Shown: positions 34,438-43,630 of the stretch, piece after piece
Position numbering within the stretch: the stretch's first letter is position 1
Layout of the letters: every line of letters starts with the position of its first letter
NCBI GenBank assembly: GCA_947493885.1
Contig: CANLTE010000011.1
Span: 1-64,000, forward strand
Length of the DNA stretch: 64,000 bases
From: an uncultured Maribacter sp.
GTDB lineage: Bacteria; Bacteroidota; Bacteroidia; Flavobacteriales; Flavobacteriaceae
Direction: 5' to 3'
Translations under genes and position numbers: made by a program
The notes under the pieces: generated by a model
What the model was told of the DNA's origin: nothing
Database searches by the model: none
What the model saw: only the letters and a program-made list of their open reading frames with translations

Positions 34438-35046
34438 ATGCTTGTAATTGGTATTGCTGGAGGAACCAGTTGTGGAAAAACCACCGTGGTAAATCAAATA
34501 ATGAACAAATTAAAAGGGGAAGACGTTGGACTACTTTCTCAAGATTCTTATTACAATGATTTATCTCACCTTACTCTTGAAGAACGAAAAAAAATCAATT
34601 TTGATCATCCTAAATCTATTGACTTTGAGCTTTTCAACAAACATTTATCCATATTAAAAACTGGACAATCAATAAATCAACCCGTATATTCCTTTCTGGA
34701 GTGTAACCGTACTGGAAAAACAATTAAAACCAAGGCTACCAAAGTAATGATTGTTGAAGGTATTTTAATTCTAACAAACCCACAAATAAGAGAAAAGTTA
34801 GATATAAAAATCTTTGTGCACGCAGACTCTGATGAACGACTTATTAGACGACTTAAAAGAGATGTTACCGAGCGTGGGTGGAGCTTAGAAGAAACTTTAG
34901 ATAATTATTTATCCATTTTAAAACCCATGCATGACCAGTTTATTGAACCCAGCAAAGAATATGCTGATATTATAATTCCGAACAATAAATACAACACCGT
35001 TGCCGTAGATATTGTAAAAACGATAATTAACGACAAGTTAAAATAA
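34438..35046 (+). CDS. udk: Uridine kinase
   Basis: This is a 202-residue P-loop kinase that phosphorylates uridine and cytidine with ATP or GTP in pyrimidine salvage. Walker A GGTSCGKTT is at 8-16. The nucleoside-binding DSYYNDLSHLT and FDHPKSIDFELF are near 34-66, and the lid RRLKRDVTERG near 140. I chose the ATG at 34438 over the TTG at 34429. It is followed 6 bp later by the FtsB-like gene and then mutA, a close-packed operon. Confidence 0.9.
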   Translation: MLVIGIAGGTSCGKTTVVNQIMNKLKGEDVGLLSQDSYYNDLSHLTLEERKKINFDHPKSIDFELFNKHLSILKTGQSINQPVYSFLECNRTGKTIKTKATKVMIVEGILILTNPQIREKLDIKIFVHADSDERLIRRLKRDVTERGWSLEETLDNYLSILKPMHDQFIEPSKEYADIIIPNNKYNTVAVDIVKTIINDKLK

Positions 35047-35052
35047 TATCTA

Positions 35053-35391
35053 ATGGCGCTACGATTAAAAGAACTCCGAAAGAAAAAATGGTTTAGTATT
35101 GTTACTAACCTATATGTTATTATACTTACGATTTTTGCAATATGGATGATTTTTTTTGATACAAATTCGCTTTTGATTCATGCAGAATTAAAAAAAGAAA
35201 TTAAAAATCTTGAAAAAACAAAACACTTTTTAATTAACGAAATTGAAAAAGATAAAAAAACCAAAGACAAATTATCTAACAAAAGCGAGTTAGAAAAATT
35301 TGCCAGAGAACAATATTACCTTAAAAAAAAGAACGAGGAAATTTATCTTATAGAATACCAAGACAGTATTAAACCTTCCGAAAATGAGTAA
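35053..35391 (+). CDS. FtsB/DivIC-type septum formation initiator
   Basis: This is a 112-residue bitopic protein: a basic N terminus, one membrane helix (about 16-34), then a coiled coil (LKKEIKNLEKTKHFLINEIEKDKKTKDKL) and the family ending LEKFAREQYYLKKKNEEIYLIE. FtsB/DivIC proteins pair with FtsL and FtsQ to activate septal peptidoglycan synthesis. Its last 8 bases overlap the start of mutA (ATGAGTAA). Confidence 0.9.
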   Translation: MALRLKELRKKKWFSIVTNLYVIILTIFAIWMIFFDTNSLLIHAELKKEIKNLEKTKHFLINEIEKDKKTKDKLSNKSELEKFAREQYYLKKKNEEIYLIEYQDSIKPSENE

Positions 35392-36751
35392 GAATTTCTT
35401 ATTCGATGAGTTCAATGAAATTTCCTCCAAAGCATGGAAACAAAAAATTCAGTTTGACCTAAAAGGAGCTGAATATAATGATGCTTTAGTTTGGGAATCT
35501 CCTGAGGGAATTAAGGTTAAACCTTTTTACCATAAAGATGAATTTAACGAAGATTATGACTTTAACCCCCAATCCATTTCAAAATGGTTAATTAGCGAAT
35601 CCATTTACGTAAATAATGCCAATGAAGCCAACAACGAGGCGCGCAGAGCTCTAAAAAATGGTTCCGAACATTTAATTTTTACGATAGATACCCCCAAAAT
35701 AGAAATCAAAACTTTATTAGAAGGCATTAACTTAGAAAAAACTACTGTACATATAATTCTCAATTTTCTGTCTAAAACGTATGTAAACGAAATTCAGGGG
35801 TTTGCTAAAAAAGTTTGCTTAAACATTGATATTATAGGTCACTTGACAAGAACCGGGAATTGGTATTTTAATTTTAAAAAGGACTTTAAAATTCTGGAAG
35901 CCACAACACCAAAATCACTGTATATTGATGCCGTTGTTTATCAAAATGCTGGAGCAAACAAGGTTCAAGAATTAAGTTATGCGCTTGCCCATGCAAATGA
36001 ATATTTAGTATATTTTGATGAATTAAACCTACTATCAAAAATTAAAATCGTCTATTTTAAAATTGCAATTGGCGGTAATTATTTTTTTGAAATTGCAAAG
36101 CTAAGGGCCTTACGGAGGTTATGGCAAACTTTAATTGAGGAGTATAATCTAAAAATAGACATTCAAATAATAGCGGTACCTACGAACAGAAATAAAACAC
36201 TTTACAACTTTAATGCTAATATATTGCGTTCCACAACAGAATGTATGTCTGCTGTATTAGGGGGGGCTAATATTGTTTGTAACGCTACATATAATACCAA
36301 TTTTAATCGTAATGACGATTTTGGAAAACGTATAGCCAGAAATCAATTATTGATGTTACAAAAAGAAGGGCAGTTTGGCAAAGTGGCTAATCCCGCTGAT
36401 GGTGCATATTACGTGGAAAATATTAGTAATCAACTAGCTGAAAAGGCACTATTATTGTTTAAAAATATTGAATCTTCGGGAGGGTTTTTAAAACTTCTGA
36501 GAAAAGGTACAGTACAAAATAAGATTAGCGAAAGTGCCCAAAAGGAGCAAAAAATGTTTGATGAAGAAAATACTGTTCTTATAGGAATCAACAAATACCA
36601 AAACAGTAGTGATAGTATAAAAAGCATTATAAAACCCTATTCATTTTCACAAAAAAAGGCCCAAAAAACCAGCATTAAACCCATTCAGGAAAAACGCCTT
36701 TCCGAAAATCTCGAAATAAAAAGGCTTAAAAAAGAAAACGAAAAAGCTTAA
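35384..36751 (+). CDS. mutA: Methylmalonyl-CoA mutase small (beta) subunit
   Basis: This is a 455-residue protein matching the non-catalytic small subunit of the heterodimeric mutase: LFDEFNEISSKAWKQKIQFDLKGAEYNDALVWESPEGIKVKPFY at the start and a TIM-barrel-like body (TTECMSAVLGGANIVCNATYN, then NPADGAYYVENISNQLAEKAL). There is no cobalamin-binding domain, as expected for this subunit. The active enzyme interconverts methylmalonyl-CoA and succinyl-CoA in propionate metabolism. The large, B12-binding subunit normally follows it but is absent: parA comes next after a 140-bp gap. It must be encoded elsewhere if the enzyme works. Confidence 0.9.
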   Translation: MSKNFLFDEFNEISSKAWKQKIQFDLKGAEYNDALVWESPEGIKVKPFYHKDEFNEDYDFNPQSISKWLISESIYVNNANEANNEARRALKNGSEHLIFTIDTPKIEIKTLLEGINLEKTTVHIILNFLSKTYVNEIQGFAKKVCLNIDIIGHLTRTGNWYFNFKKDFKILEATTPKSLYIDAVVYQNAGANKVQELSYALAHANEYLVYFDELNLLSKIKIVYFKIAIGGNYFFEIAKLRALRRLWQTLIEEYNLKIDIQIIAVPTNRNKTLYNFNANILRSTTECMSAVLGGANIVCNATYNTNFNRNDDFGKRIARNQLLMLQKEGQFGKVANPADGAYYVENISNQLAEKALLLFKNIESSGGFLKLLRKGTVQNKISESAQKEQKMFDEENTVLIGINKYQNSSDSIKSIIKPYSFSQKKAQKTSIKPIQEKRLSENLEIKRLKKENEKA

Positions 36752-36891
36752 ATTATAGGTTGTTATTAAATTATAATCAAAACTTTAACCTAATTTAACG
36801 AGTTAGCTCACAATTATTCACTTTGTGTTAACAAAATCCTTTCTAAATCGACGTAATTAATTGTATTTTTACAACCTAACTTACTACGTAT

Positions 36892-37665
36892 ATGGGCAAG
36901 ATAATTGCTATAGCAAATCAAAAAGGTGGTGTAGGTAAAACTACTACCACGGTAAACCTAGCAGCCTCACTAGGCGTACTCGAAAAAAAAGTTTTACTAA
37001 TTGATGCTGACCCCCAAGCGAATGCCACATCAGGATTAGGTATAGATGTGGAAAGCATTGGGTTAGGTACTTACCAACTCTTAGAACATACCAAAACGGC
37101 TAAAGAAACTATAATAGAAACTACATCCCCAAATGTAGATTTAATTCCAGCGCATATAGATCTTGTAGCTATTGAAATTGAACTGGTAGATAAAGACCAA
37201 AGAGAGTATATGATGAAAAAAGCCATTTCTGACTTAAGAAATGACTATGATTATATTTTAATTGATTGTGCTCCCTCTTTAGGACTATTAACTCTTAATG
37301 CACTTACCGCAGCAGATTCTGTTATAATACCTATTCAGTGTGAATATTTTGCTCTTGAAGGTTTAGGAAAGCTGCTAAATACCATAAAAAGCGTTCAAAA
37401 AATTCACAACTCTGACTTAGATATTGAAGGAATGTTATTGACAATGTATGACTCTAGACTACGACTTTCTAATCAGGTGGTTGAAGAAGTACGTAAGCAT
37501 TTTGCCGATATGGTTTTTGAAACCATAATCCAACGAAATGTTCGCTTAAGCGAGGCTCCCAGTTATGGAGAAAGTATCATAAAGTATGATGCTAGCAGTA
37601 AAGGTGCAGCAAATTATCTTAATTTGGCTCATGAAGTCGTAAAGAAAAATAAGCAAACCGTATAA
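36892..37665 (+). CDS. parA: Chromosome-partitioning ATPase ParA
   Basis: This is a 257-residue ParA/Soj ATPase with the deviant Walker A KGGVGKTT at 11-18, LIDADPQANATSGLG near 37-51 and DYILIDCAPSLGLLTLNAL near 117-135. It lacks an N-terminal DNA-binding domain, like chromosomal ParA. It moves ParB-parS complexes to segregate the origin region. Its stop and the parB start share one base (TAATG), which suggests tight coupling. Confidence 0.96.
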   Translation: MGKIIAIANQKGGVGKTTTTVNLAASLGVLEKKVLLIDADPQANATSGLGIDVESIGLGTYQLLEHTKTAKETIIETTSPNVDLIPAHIDLVAIEIELVDKDQREYMMKKAISDLRNDYDYILIDCAPSLGLLTLNALTAADSVIIPIQCEYFALEGLGKLLNTIKSVQKIHNSDLDIEGMLLTMYDSRLRLSNQVVEEVRKHFADMVFETIIQRNVRLSEAPSYGESIIKYDASSKGAANYLNLAHEVVKKNKQTV

Positions 37666-38570
37666 TGGCGAAAGCAACAAAAAAACAAGCCCTTGGCAGA
37701 GGACTTTCTGCGCTTTTGAAAGACCCTGAAAACGATATTCAATCCGTATCTGATAAAAATGCGGATAAAGTTGTTGGTAATATTGTAGAGTTAGAAATTG
37801 TTTCAATTGAAGTAAACCCATTTCAACCACGTTCCAATTTTAATGATGAAGCTTTAAATGAATTAGCAATATCTATAAAAGAGCTAGGGGTTATTCAACC
37901 TATTACAGTTAGAAAACTAGATTTCAATAAATATCAATTAGTATCTGGCGAAAGAAGATTTAGAGCATCTAAATTAATTGGTCTAGAGACAATTCCTGCT
38001 TACATACGTATTGCAAATGATCAAGAGTCGTTAGAAATGGCTTTAGTTGAAAATATTCAACGTCAAGATCTAGATCCTATTGAAATCGCACTTTCGTACC
38101 AAAGACTTATTGATGAAATTAAACTTACTCAGGAAAAGTTAAGCGATCGTGTTGGAAAAAAACGATCTACGATTGCCAACTATTTAAGACTTTTAAAACT
38201 AGACCCCATTATTCAAACAGGTATCCGAGATGGTTTCTTGAGTATGGGACACGGAAGAACTTTAGTAAATATTGAAAATAGGAATGACCAAATTGAACTT
38301 TATGAAAAAATAATTGGGCAAAACCTATCAGTAAGAGATACGGAAAAAGCGGTAAAAGAATATCATGCTGGAGTTAAACCTTCACAAACAACAAAAGTAT
38401 CTTCTAAACAAACTCCTCAATTTATAAACTCTGGAGCTAAAGAACTTGAAAAAATACTATCCGTTAAAGTAGATATAAAATCTACTGATGGAAATAAGGG
38501 AAAAATAACTATCCCATTTACCTCTCAAGATGAGTTTAATAGAATTAAAAAATTAATTACAGGTGAATAA
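37665..38570 (+). CDS. parB: Chromosome-partitioning protein ParB
   Basis: This is a 301-residue ParB. The N terminus (KKQALGRGLSALL) is the ParA-stimulating region. The CTPase/ParB domain (about 45-135) holds NPFQPR and GERRFRASKLIG, followed by LVENIQRQDLDPIEIA. The central HTH (about 150-215) includes LSDRVGKKRSTIANYLRLLKL. The C-terminal dimer domain starts near 250. It loads at parS sites. No parS-like 16-bp site was spotted in the window. The end overlaps the next gene by 8 bases. Confidence 0.96.
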   Translation: MAKATKKQALGRGLSALLKDPENDIQSVSDKNADKVVGNIVELEIVSIEVNPFQPRSNFNDEALNELAISIKELGVIQPITVRKLDFNKYQLVSGERRFRASKLIGLETIPAYIRIANDQESLEMALVENIQRQDLDPIEIALSYQRLIDEIKLTQEKLSDRVGKKRSTIANYLRLLKLDPIIQTGIRDGFLSMGHGRTLVNIENRNDQIELYEKIIGQNLSVRDTEKAVKEYHAGVKPSQTTKVSSKQTPQFINSGAKELEKILSVKVDIKSTDGNKGKITIPFTSQDEFNRIKKLITGE

Positions 38571-39192
38571 AAACCTTGTCTTAGTATTAATTTACAGTCT
38601 ATTTATTTCGGTTAACAGTTTTTCGCAGGAAGAAACCAAAACCGATTCATTACCCGAGGAGGTAAAGGTAAGCAAGCGCTTGGTGAACGATTCCTTACTC
38701 ACTAAAAAAAAACGAATAAACCCGCTAGCACCAAGTAAAGCAGCTTTTTACAGTGCTTTGCTTCCTGGTCTTGGGCAGGTATATAATAAGCGCTATTGGA
38801 AAGTTCCTTTAGTATATGCTTTATTGGGTACTGGTGTTTTTTCATACATACAAAACGATAAATTATACGACCGTTTTAGGGTTGCCTTTAAAAGAAGACA
38901 AGCAGGTTTTTTTGATGACGAATTTTATGACCCTCAAAACAATTTACCTATTCCTCACTTTGAACTTGATGTTTTACAAAACCAACAAGAAAGATACCAA
39001 CGAGATAGAGACCTTTGGCTTGTTGTATCTATTGCTTTTTATGCCGTAAATGTTATAGATGCTAATGTTGATGCACATTTAAAACAATTTAATGTAGATG
39101 ATGACTTAACTTTGGATTTTAATCCCTATTTCAATTTGGATCCTATTACAAACAATCCAAATTATGGGATGGCATTAACTATCAAATTTTAA
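38563..39192 (+). CDS. DUF5683 family protein
   Basis: This is a 209-residue exported protein that starts with GTG at 38563, inside the parB end, and has a signal peptide ending near SVNSFSQ (residue 21). The domain has the conserved PSKAAFYSALLPGLGQVYNKRYWKVPLVY and one or two membrane helices. It occurs in Bacteroidota between parB and dapB. Its function is unknown. Confidence 0.85.
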   Translation: MNKNLVLVLIYSLFISVNSFSQEETKTDSLPEEVKVSKRLVNDSLLTKKKRINPLAPSKAAFYSALLPGLGQVYNKRYWKVPLVYALLGTGVFSYIQNDKLYDRFRVAFKRRQAGFFDDEFYDPQNNLPIPHFELDVLQNQQERYQRDRDLWLVVSIAFYAVNVIDANVDAHLKQFNVDDDLTLDFNPYFNLDPITNNPNYGMALTIKF

Positions 39193-39196
39193 CAAA

Positions 39197-39898
39197 ATGA
39201 AGATTGCATTATTTGGTTACGGAAAAATGGGTAAAATGATTGAGCAAATTGCTCTTGAAAGAGGACATACAATCGTAGCAAAAATTGATATTGATACTAC
39301 AGAAGTTAATTTTTCTGAAATGGATGTGGCGATAGATTTTAGTATGCCGTCCTCTGCATACAGCAATATCACTAAATGCTTAGAAAACAATGTTCCAATA
39401 ATATCAGGAACAACGGGCTGGTTAGACAATTATGACAAAGCTGTTGCTCTTTGCGAGTCAAAAAAGGGTGCATTTATATATGCATCAAACTTTAGTTTAG
39501 GCGTGAATATTTTCTTTGAACTCAATGAATATTTAGCCAAAATGATGAAGAACTTAAAGCAATATAGTGTTGCAATGGAAGAAATTCATCACACTCAAAA
39601 ATTAGATGCACCTAGTGGCACAGCAATTACTTTAGCCGAAGGAGTTATAAATAATAGTAACTATAATCATTGGAAATTAGATGAAGGTGAGGCTAATGAA
39701 ATTCCTATAGTTGCAAAACGTATTCCTGAAGTTCCTGGAACACATACAGTAGATTACAGTAGTGTTGTTGATAGTATTGAAATTAAACATACAGCACACA
39801 ACCGAGAAGGGTTTGCATTAGGAGCAGTAACTGCAGCAGAATGGATTGTTGGAAAAACAGGCGTTTTTTCAATGAAAGATGTGTTAAACCTAAGTTAA
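39197..39898 (+). CDS. dapB: 4-hydroxy-tetrahydrodipicolinate reductase
   Basis: This is a 233-residue NAD(P)-dependent enzyme of the diaminopimelate/lysine pathway, supplying peptidoglycan precursors. The Rossmann loop GYGKMGK is at 7-13, the catalytic EEIHHTQKLDAPSGTA near 132-147, and the substrate contact region follows it. It is somewhat shorter than the enterobacterial enzyme, as is usual in Bacteroidota. It lies 4 bp after the DUF5683 gene, in one operon with parAB and lepB. Confidence 0.94.
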   Translation: MKIALFGYGKMGKMIEQIALERGHTIVAKIDIDTTEVNFSEMDVAIDFSMPSSAYSNITKCLENNVPIISGTTGWLDNYDKAVALCESKKGAFIYASNFSLGVNIFFELNEYLAKMMKNLKQYSVAMEEIHHTQKLDAPSGTAITLAEGVINNSNYNHWKLDEGEANEIPIVAKRIPEVPGTHTVDYSSVVDSIEIKHTAHNREGFALGAVTAAEWIVGKTGVFSMKDVLNLS

Positions 39899-39957
39899 TA
39901 ACTGTAACTTTTTAAAAGCTTACAGACATATATGCATCAGCATTAAAAAATATTTTT

Positions 39958-41658
39958 ATGGACATTACACAGTGGATTATTTTTATACTAATTATTCAGG
40001 TTATCCATTTTTTAGGAACTTGGAAATTATACGTAAAAGCTGGAAGAAAGGCATGGGAAGCCTTAATTCCAATTTATAATGCTATTGTATTAATGCAGAT
40101 TATTAATAGACCAAAGTGGTGGGTAATATTTTTGTTTATTCCAATAATCAACCTTTTAATGTTTCCCGTAATATGGATTGAAACCATAAGAAGTTTTGGC
40201 AGAAATAGCACTGTTGAATCCTGGTTAGTGATTTTAACCCTTGGTTTTTATATCTATTATATCAACTACGCTTTGGATGTAAAATATATTGAAAACAGAA
40301 GTCTTACTCCAAAGACCGCTATGGGTGAATGGATAAGCTCTATTGTTTTTGCCATAGTTGCAGCTACTTTAGTTCACACTTATTTTATTCAACCTTATGT
40401 TATTCCCACAGGTTCGCTTGAACGTACACTGCGTGTTGGAGACTTTTTGTTCGTAAGTAAATTTCATTATGGAGCAAGAGCTCCAATGACAACCGTTGCA
40501 GCACCAATGGTTCATGATACACTACCAATAGTAAAAACACGCTCATACTTAAATAAGCCTCAACTCCCTTATTTTAGATTACCAGGGTTTAAAAAGGTAA
40601 AAAAGAATGATATTGTTGTATTTAGTTGGCCCGCCGATACGGTACGTGTATTCTTTAAGAAAGAAAAAGGTGTTAAAAAACCTATTGACAAAAAATCAAA
40701 CTACGTTAAACGCTGTGTTGGAACACCTGGAGACTCACTTGAAGTTAAAGATGGTTTTGTTTTCATAAATGGAAAACAACTAAAACTTTCAGATAGGGCA
40801 AAACCCCAATACGACTATAAGGTATATTCTCATAAAGGAGTTCCCTCAAAGTTATTAGCTGAGACTGGTGTTGTTGATTTCACTAGAAAATATATAAGCA
40901 ACCAAGTTAACCAACAACAAGCACAAGGTTTAAACAAATACCTTTTAGGATACAATCAATTAGAAAAAGGTAAACTTGAGTTATATACAAAGCATTTAGG
41001 AATTCCTAAAGATGTCATTAAGAGTTTACGCTTATCTTTAAAAGAAGTTGCAGAAAGACAACGTATGGTTCCACTAACTGATGAAATGGTAGCATCACTG
41101 CGAAATAACCCTGCAATAGACTCTGTCGTTAAAGTATTAGAATCTGCAGGGCAAAAAGGGTTTAATATTTTTCCGCAAGACCCTCAATATTCTTGGAACA
41201 ACGACAATTTTGGACCAATATACATTCCCGAAAAAGGAAAAACAATTCCTTTAAACCTACAAACTCTTCCACTGTATAAAAAAATAATTCGCGATTACGA
41301 AAAAAATACGGTTAGTATTACTGGAAATCAAGTTCTAATAAATGGAAAGGTTGCAAGCGATTATACTTTTAAACAAGATTATTACTGGATGATGGGAGAC
41401 AATAGAGATCATTCCGAAGACAGTAGAGCTTGGGGGTATGTACCAGATAATCACATTGTAGGAACCCCAATATTTATTTGGATGAGTTTTGACAATTTTA
41501 CCGATGGCATAAGTAACTGGAAGGTAAGATGGGATCGTGTTTTTACAACTGTTAACGGAAACGGAGAACCGCAATCCTATTTTAAATACTTTCTTTTTCT
41601 ACTCATAGGGTGGTTTGTGTTTGACTTTATTAGAAAAAAGCGAAAAGTAAAAAAATAA
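39958..41658 (+). CDS. lepB: Signal peptidase I with N-terminal membrane domain and large insertion
   Basis: This is a 566-residue S26 peptidase, about twice the length of a typical LepB. Residues 1-115 form a three-helix DUF5684-like membrane domain. A further helix anchors the protease. The nucleophile is Ser153 in PTGSLERTL. The general-base region is KSNYVKRCVGTPGDSLEVKDG, and the last conserved box GDNRDHSEDSRAWGYVP lies near 480. Between them is an insertion of about 160 residues (QQQAQGLNKYLLGYNQ and on), typical of Bacteroidota enzymes. A C-terminal membrane helix ends the protein. It removes signal peptides from exported proteins at the inner membrane. Confidence 0.94.
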   Translation: MDITQWIIFILIIQVIHFLGTWKLYVKAGRKAWEALIPIYNAIVLMQIINRPKWWVIFLFIPIINLLMFPVIWIETIRSFGRNSTVESWLVILTLGFYIYYINYALDVKYIENRSLTPKTAMGEWISSIVFAIVAATLVHTYFIQPYVIPTGSLERTLRVGDFLFVSKFHYGARAPMTTVAAPMVHDTLPIVKTRSYLNKPQLPYFRLPGFKKVKKNDIVVFSWPADTVRVFFKKEKGVKKPIDKKSNYVKRCVGTPGDSLEVKDGFVFINGKQLKLSDRAKPQYDYKVYSHKGVPSKLLAETGVVDFTRKYISNQVNQQQAQGLNKYLLGYNQLEKGKLELYTKHLGIPKDVIKSLRLSLKEVAERQRMVPLTDEMVASLRNNPAIDSVVKVLESAGQKGFNIFPQDPQYSWNNDNFGPIYIPEKGKTIPLNLQTLPLYKKIIRDYEKNTVSITGNQVLINGKVASDYTFKQDYYWMMGDNRDHSEDSRAWGYVPDNHIVGTPIFIWMSFDNFTDGISNWKVRWDRVFTTVNGNGEPQSYFKYFLFLLIGWFVFDFIRKKRKVKK

Positions 41659-41662
41659 TATT

Positions 41663-42298
41663 TTGAAACCGCTTTTACTACTTCCCTCCTATTTTCCTAA
41701 TATTGCGACCTTCGCCGCTATTCTTAAATACAATGTTGTTTGGGAAATACACGGCAACTATCAAAAGCAAACGTACCGAAACAGAGCTTACATAGCTACT
41801 GATAAGGGTAAGCATATGATTAATATTCCTATTGTACATCTAGGTAAAAACCACGGCAGACAAACTTACGCCGATGTGCAAATAGACTATTCTTATGCCT
41901 GGCAGCGTTTACATTGGAGAACGCTTGAAACAGCCTACAGAACATCTCCGTTTTTTGAATATTACGAAGATGAAATAGCTCCTTTATTTCAGAGTCAAGA
42001 AAAATCTCTTTTAGAATTTAACCTTAAAACTATAGAGACTATTTGCGATTGCCTTCAACTTAACTTCCCTAAAGACCAAACTAATTCGTATCAAAAAATA
42101 ACAACAAACGCGATTGATGCTAGATTTTTATGTAATTCCAAAAAAAAAGTGGATTTAAAACAGCCAGAATACACGCAAGTTTTTAATGACCGTAATAATT
42201 TTGCTCCAAATCTAAGTATACTGGATTTACTTTTTAACGAGGGCACAAATACTATTAACTATCTAAAAAACATTAATCTAAGTTACTTATATGCTTAG
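41663..42298 (+). CDS. WbqC family protein
   Basis: This is a 211-residue WbqC-like protein starting at TTG 41663, 4 bp after lepB. Conserved pieces are LLLPSYFPNIATFAAILK, the QKQTYRNRAYIATDKGKHMINIPI segment and WQRLHWRTLETAYRTSPFFEYYEDE. WbqC-like proteins are cysteine-peptidase-fold proteins found in surface-polysaccharide loci, but in this operon with lepB the role is unknown. It overlaps the next gene by 8 bases. Confidence 0.9.
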   Translation: MKPLLLLPSYFPNIATFAAILKYNVVWEIHGNYQKQTYRNRAYIATDKGKHMINIPIVHLGKNHGRQTYADVQIDYSYAWQRLHWRTLETAYRTSPFFEYYEDEIAPLFQSQEKSLLEFNLKTIETICDCLQLNFPKDQTNSYQKITTNAIDARFLCNSKKKVDLKQPEYTQVFNDRNNFAPNLSILDLLFNEGTNTINYLKNINLSYLYA

Positions 42299-42614
42299 GT
42301 TTTTTCTTCATTACGGCATTCATTTCCTAGTCCCTATTTTAATTGGCACTCTTCTAATAAAAGAGAACAAAATAAAAGCTACTCTAATACTTTTAGGAGC
42401 GATATTAATTGATATTGACCACTTAATTGCCAACCCCATCTTTGATTCGTTCCGGTGTAGTATTAACTACCATCCACTCCACAGTTATTGGGCTATTGGC
42501 TTTTACGCATTATTACTATTTAATAAAAAGACCCAAATTTTTGGAATAGGGCTATTAATACATATAATTGCCGATTTAACAGACTGCTGCTTAATCGGAA
42601 TTAATTCTAACTGA
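42291..42614 (+). CDS. DUF6122 small membrane protein
   Basis: This is a 107-residue protein with about three membrane helices and conserved polar residues within them: HYGIHF, GAILIDIDHLIANPIFDSFRCSINYHPLHSYWAI and LLIHIIADLTDC. The spaced His and Asp residues resemble membrane-bound metal-dependent hydrolases. Its function is unknown. It overlaps the convergent EEP gene by 24 bases at the 3' end. Confidence 0.8.
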   Translation: MLRFFLHYGIHFLVPILIGTLLIKENKIKATLILLGAILIDIDHLIANPIFDSFRCSINYHPLHSYWAIGFYALLLFNKKTQIFGIGLLIHIIADLTDCCLIGINSN

Positions 42615-43625
42615 TGCCATTACAGGAAAGTGGTCCGAAATTCGCTGATTAAAATTATGATGTGTTTTTACATCTATCTGTTCATCAACTAAAATAAAAT
42701 CTATTCGAAGCGGAAATCTAGCAAAAAGATAGGTTCTTCCAACTCCAGAGCCCGCTTCATTAAAAGTATCCTTTAAATCCCCTTTAATTTCTTTATATAC
42801 ATTAGAAAACTGTGTATTATTAAAATCTCCACAAACGATTTTTTTATACTTACAGCTATTAATATTTTCCCTAACTAATTCAGCTTGCTTCTGCTGTTTC
42901 GAAAAAGACTCTCCTAACCTAATATACAACCTATCCGAAGTTTCTTTTGCAAAGCTTTTAGGTCTAATTTTAAGTGATTCTAAGTGCACATTATAAACCC
43001 TTATGGTATCATTTTTATATATAACATCTGCATAAATACCGTTGTTGTTTGTTTCAGAAAACCCAAGACTACCATGATTAATTATTGGGTACTTAGAATA
43101 TATAGCGGAGATAACTTTTTTTTGGTGATACTCAAAATCAACATAATTATATGGATAGAAATCAAAATCTCCATTATGAATTTTGGAATAATCAAACTCC
43201 TGGAGGCATAAAATATCTGGTTTATTATCCTTTAAAAAGTTTATTGAACGTTCTCCCATTGTCTTGTCCGACCACCATAAATTCTTATTAAACCCCATAA
43301 CGTTAAAATTCATAACGCTCAAATCATCTTTATCAATGTCCATTTTTCCACCAAACCACTTTACAAAAGGACCAAGTGTAAAATAACTAAATATCAAAAC
43401 TCCAAAAGAAAACATCCACGCTTTACGATATTTTTTTAAAACCCAATAACACCCAAAAACAAAACAACCAATTTTTAAAATTGGAACACCCAAACTTATA
43501 GCAGAAAACAAGGTGAAATTGCCAGAAGAAATATATTGAATACCACAAGCCATTAATAACAAAACACCACAGAGTAGTGTAAGTATTAATATTATTTTAT
43601 TAAAAAAAGATAATTTATTTTTCAC
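42591..43625 (-). CDS. Membrane-anchored endonuclease/exonuclease/phosphatase family protein
   Basis: This is a 344-residue protein with three N-terminal membrane helices (to about residue 90), then an EEP domain with MNFNVMGFNKNLWW, ILCLQEFD, VYNVHLESL, VCGDFNNTQFS and the final SDHFPVMASV. All metal-site and catalytic residues are visible. Family members hydrolyse phosphodiesters in nucleic acids, lipids or sugars. The substrate is open. It is the last gene of the minus-strand run that includes two rhomboids and mutL. Confidence 0.88.
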   Translation of the reverse strand: MKNKLSFFNKIILILTLLCGVLLLMACGIQYISSGNFTLFSAISLGVPILKIGCFVFGCYWVLKKYRKAWMFSFGVLIFSYFTLGPFVKWFGGKMDIDKDDLSVMNFNVMGFNKNLWWSDKTMGERSINFLKDNKPDILCLQEFDYSKIHNGDFDFYPYNYVDFEYHQKKVISAIYSKYPIINHGSLGFSETNNNGIYADVIYKNDTIRVYNVHLESLKIRPKSFAKETSDRLYIRLGESFSKQQKQAELVRENINSCKYKKIVCGDFNNTQFSNVYKEIKGDLKDTFNEAGSGVGRTYLFARFPLRIDFILVDEQIDVKTHHNFNQRISDHFPVMASVRINSD

Positions 43626-43630
43626 TTATG

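Noticed and set aside
37546..37830. 94-residue minus-strand open frame across parA/parB
   Set aside because: It is antisense to two strongly supported core genes; its length comes from their codon use.
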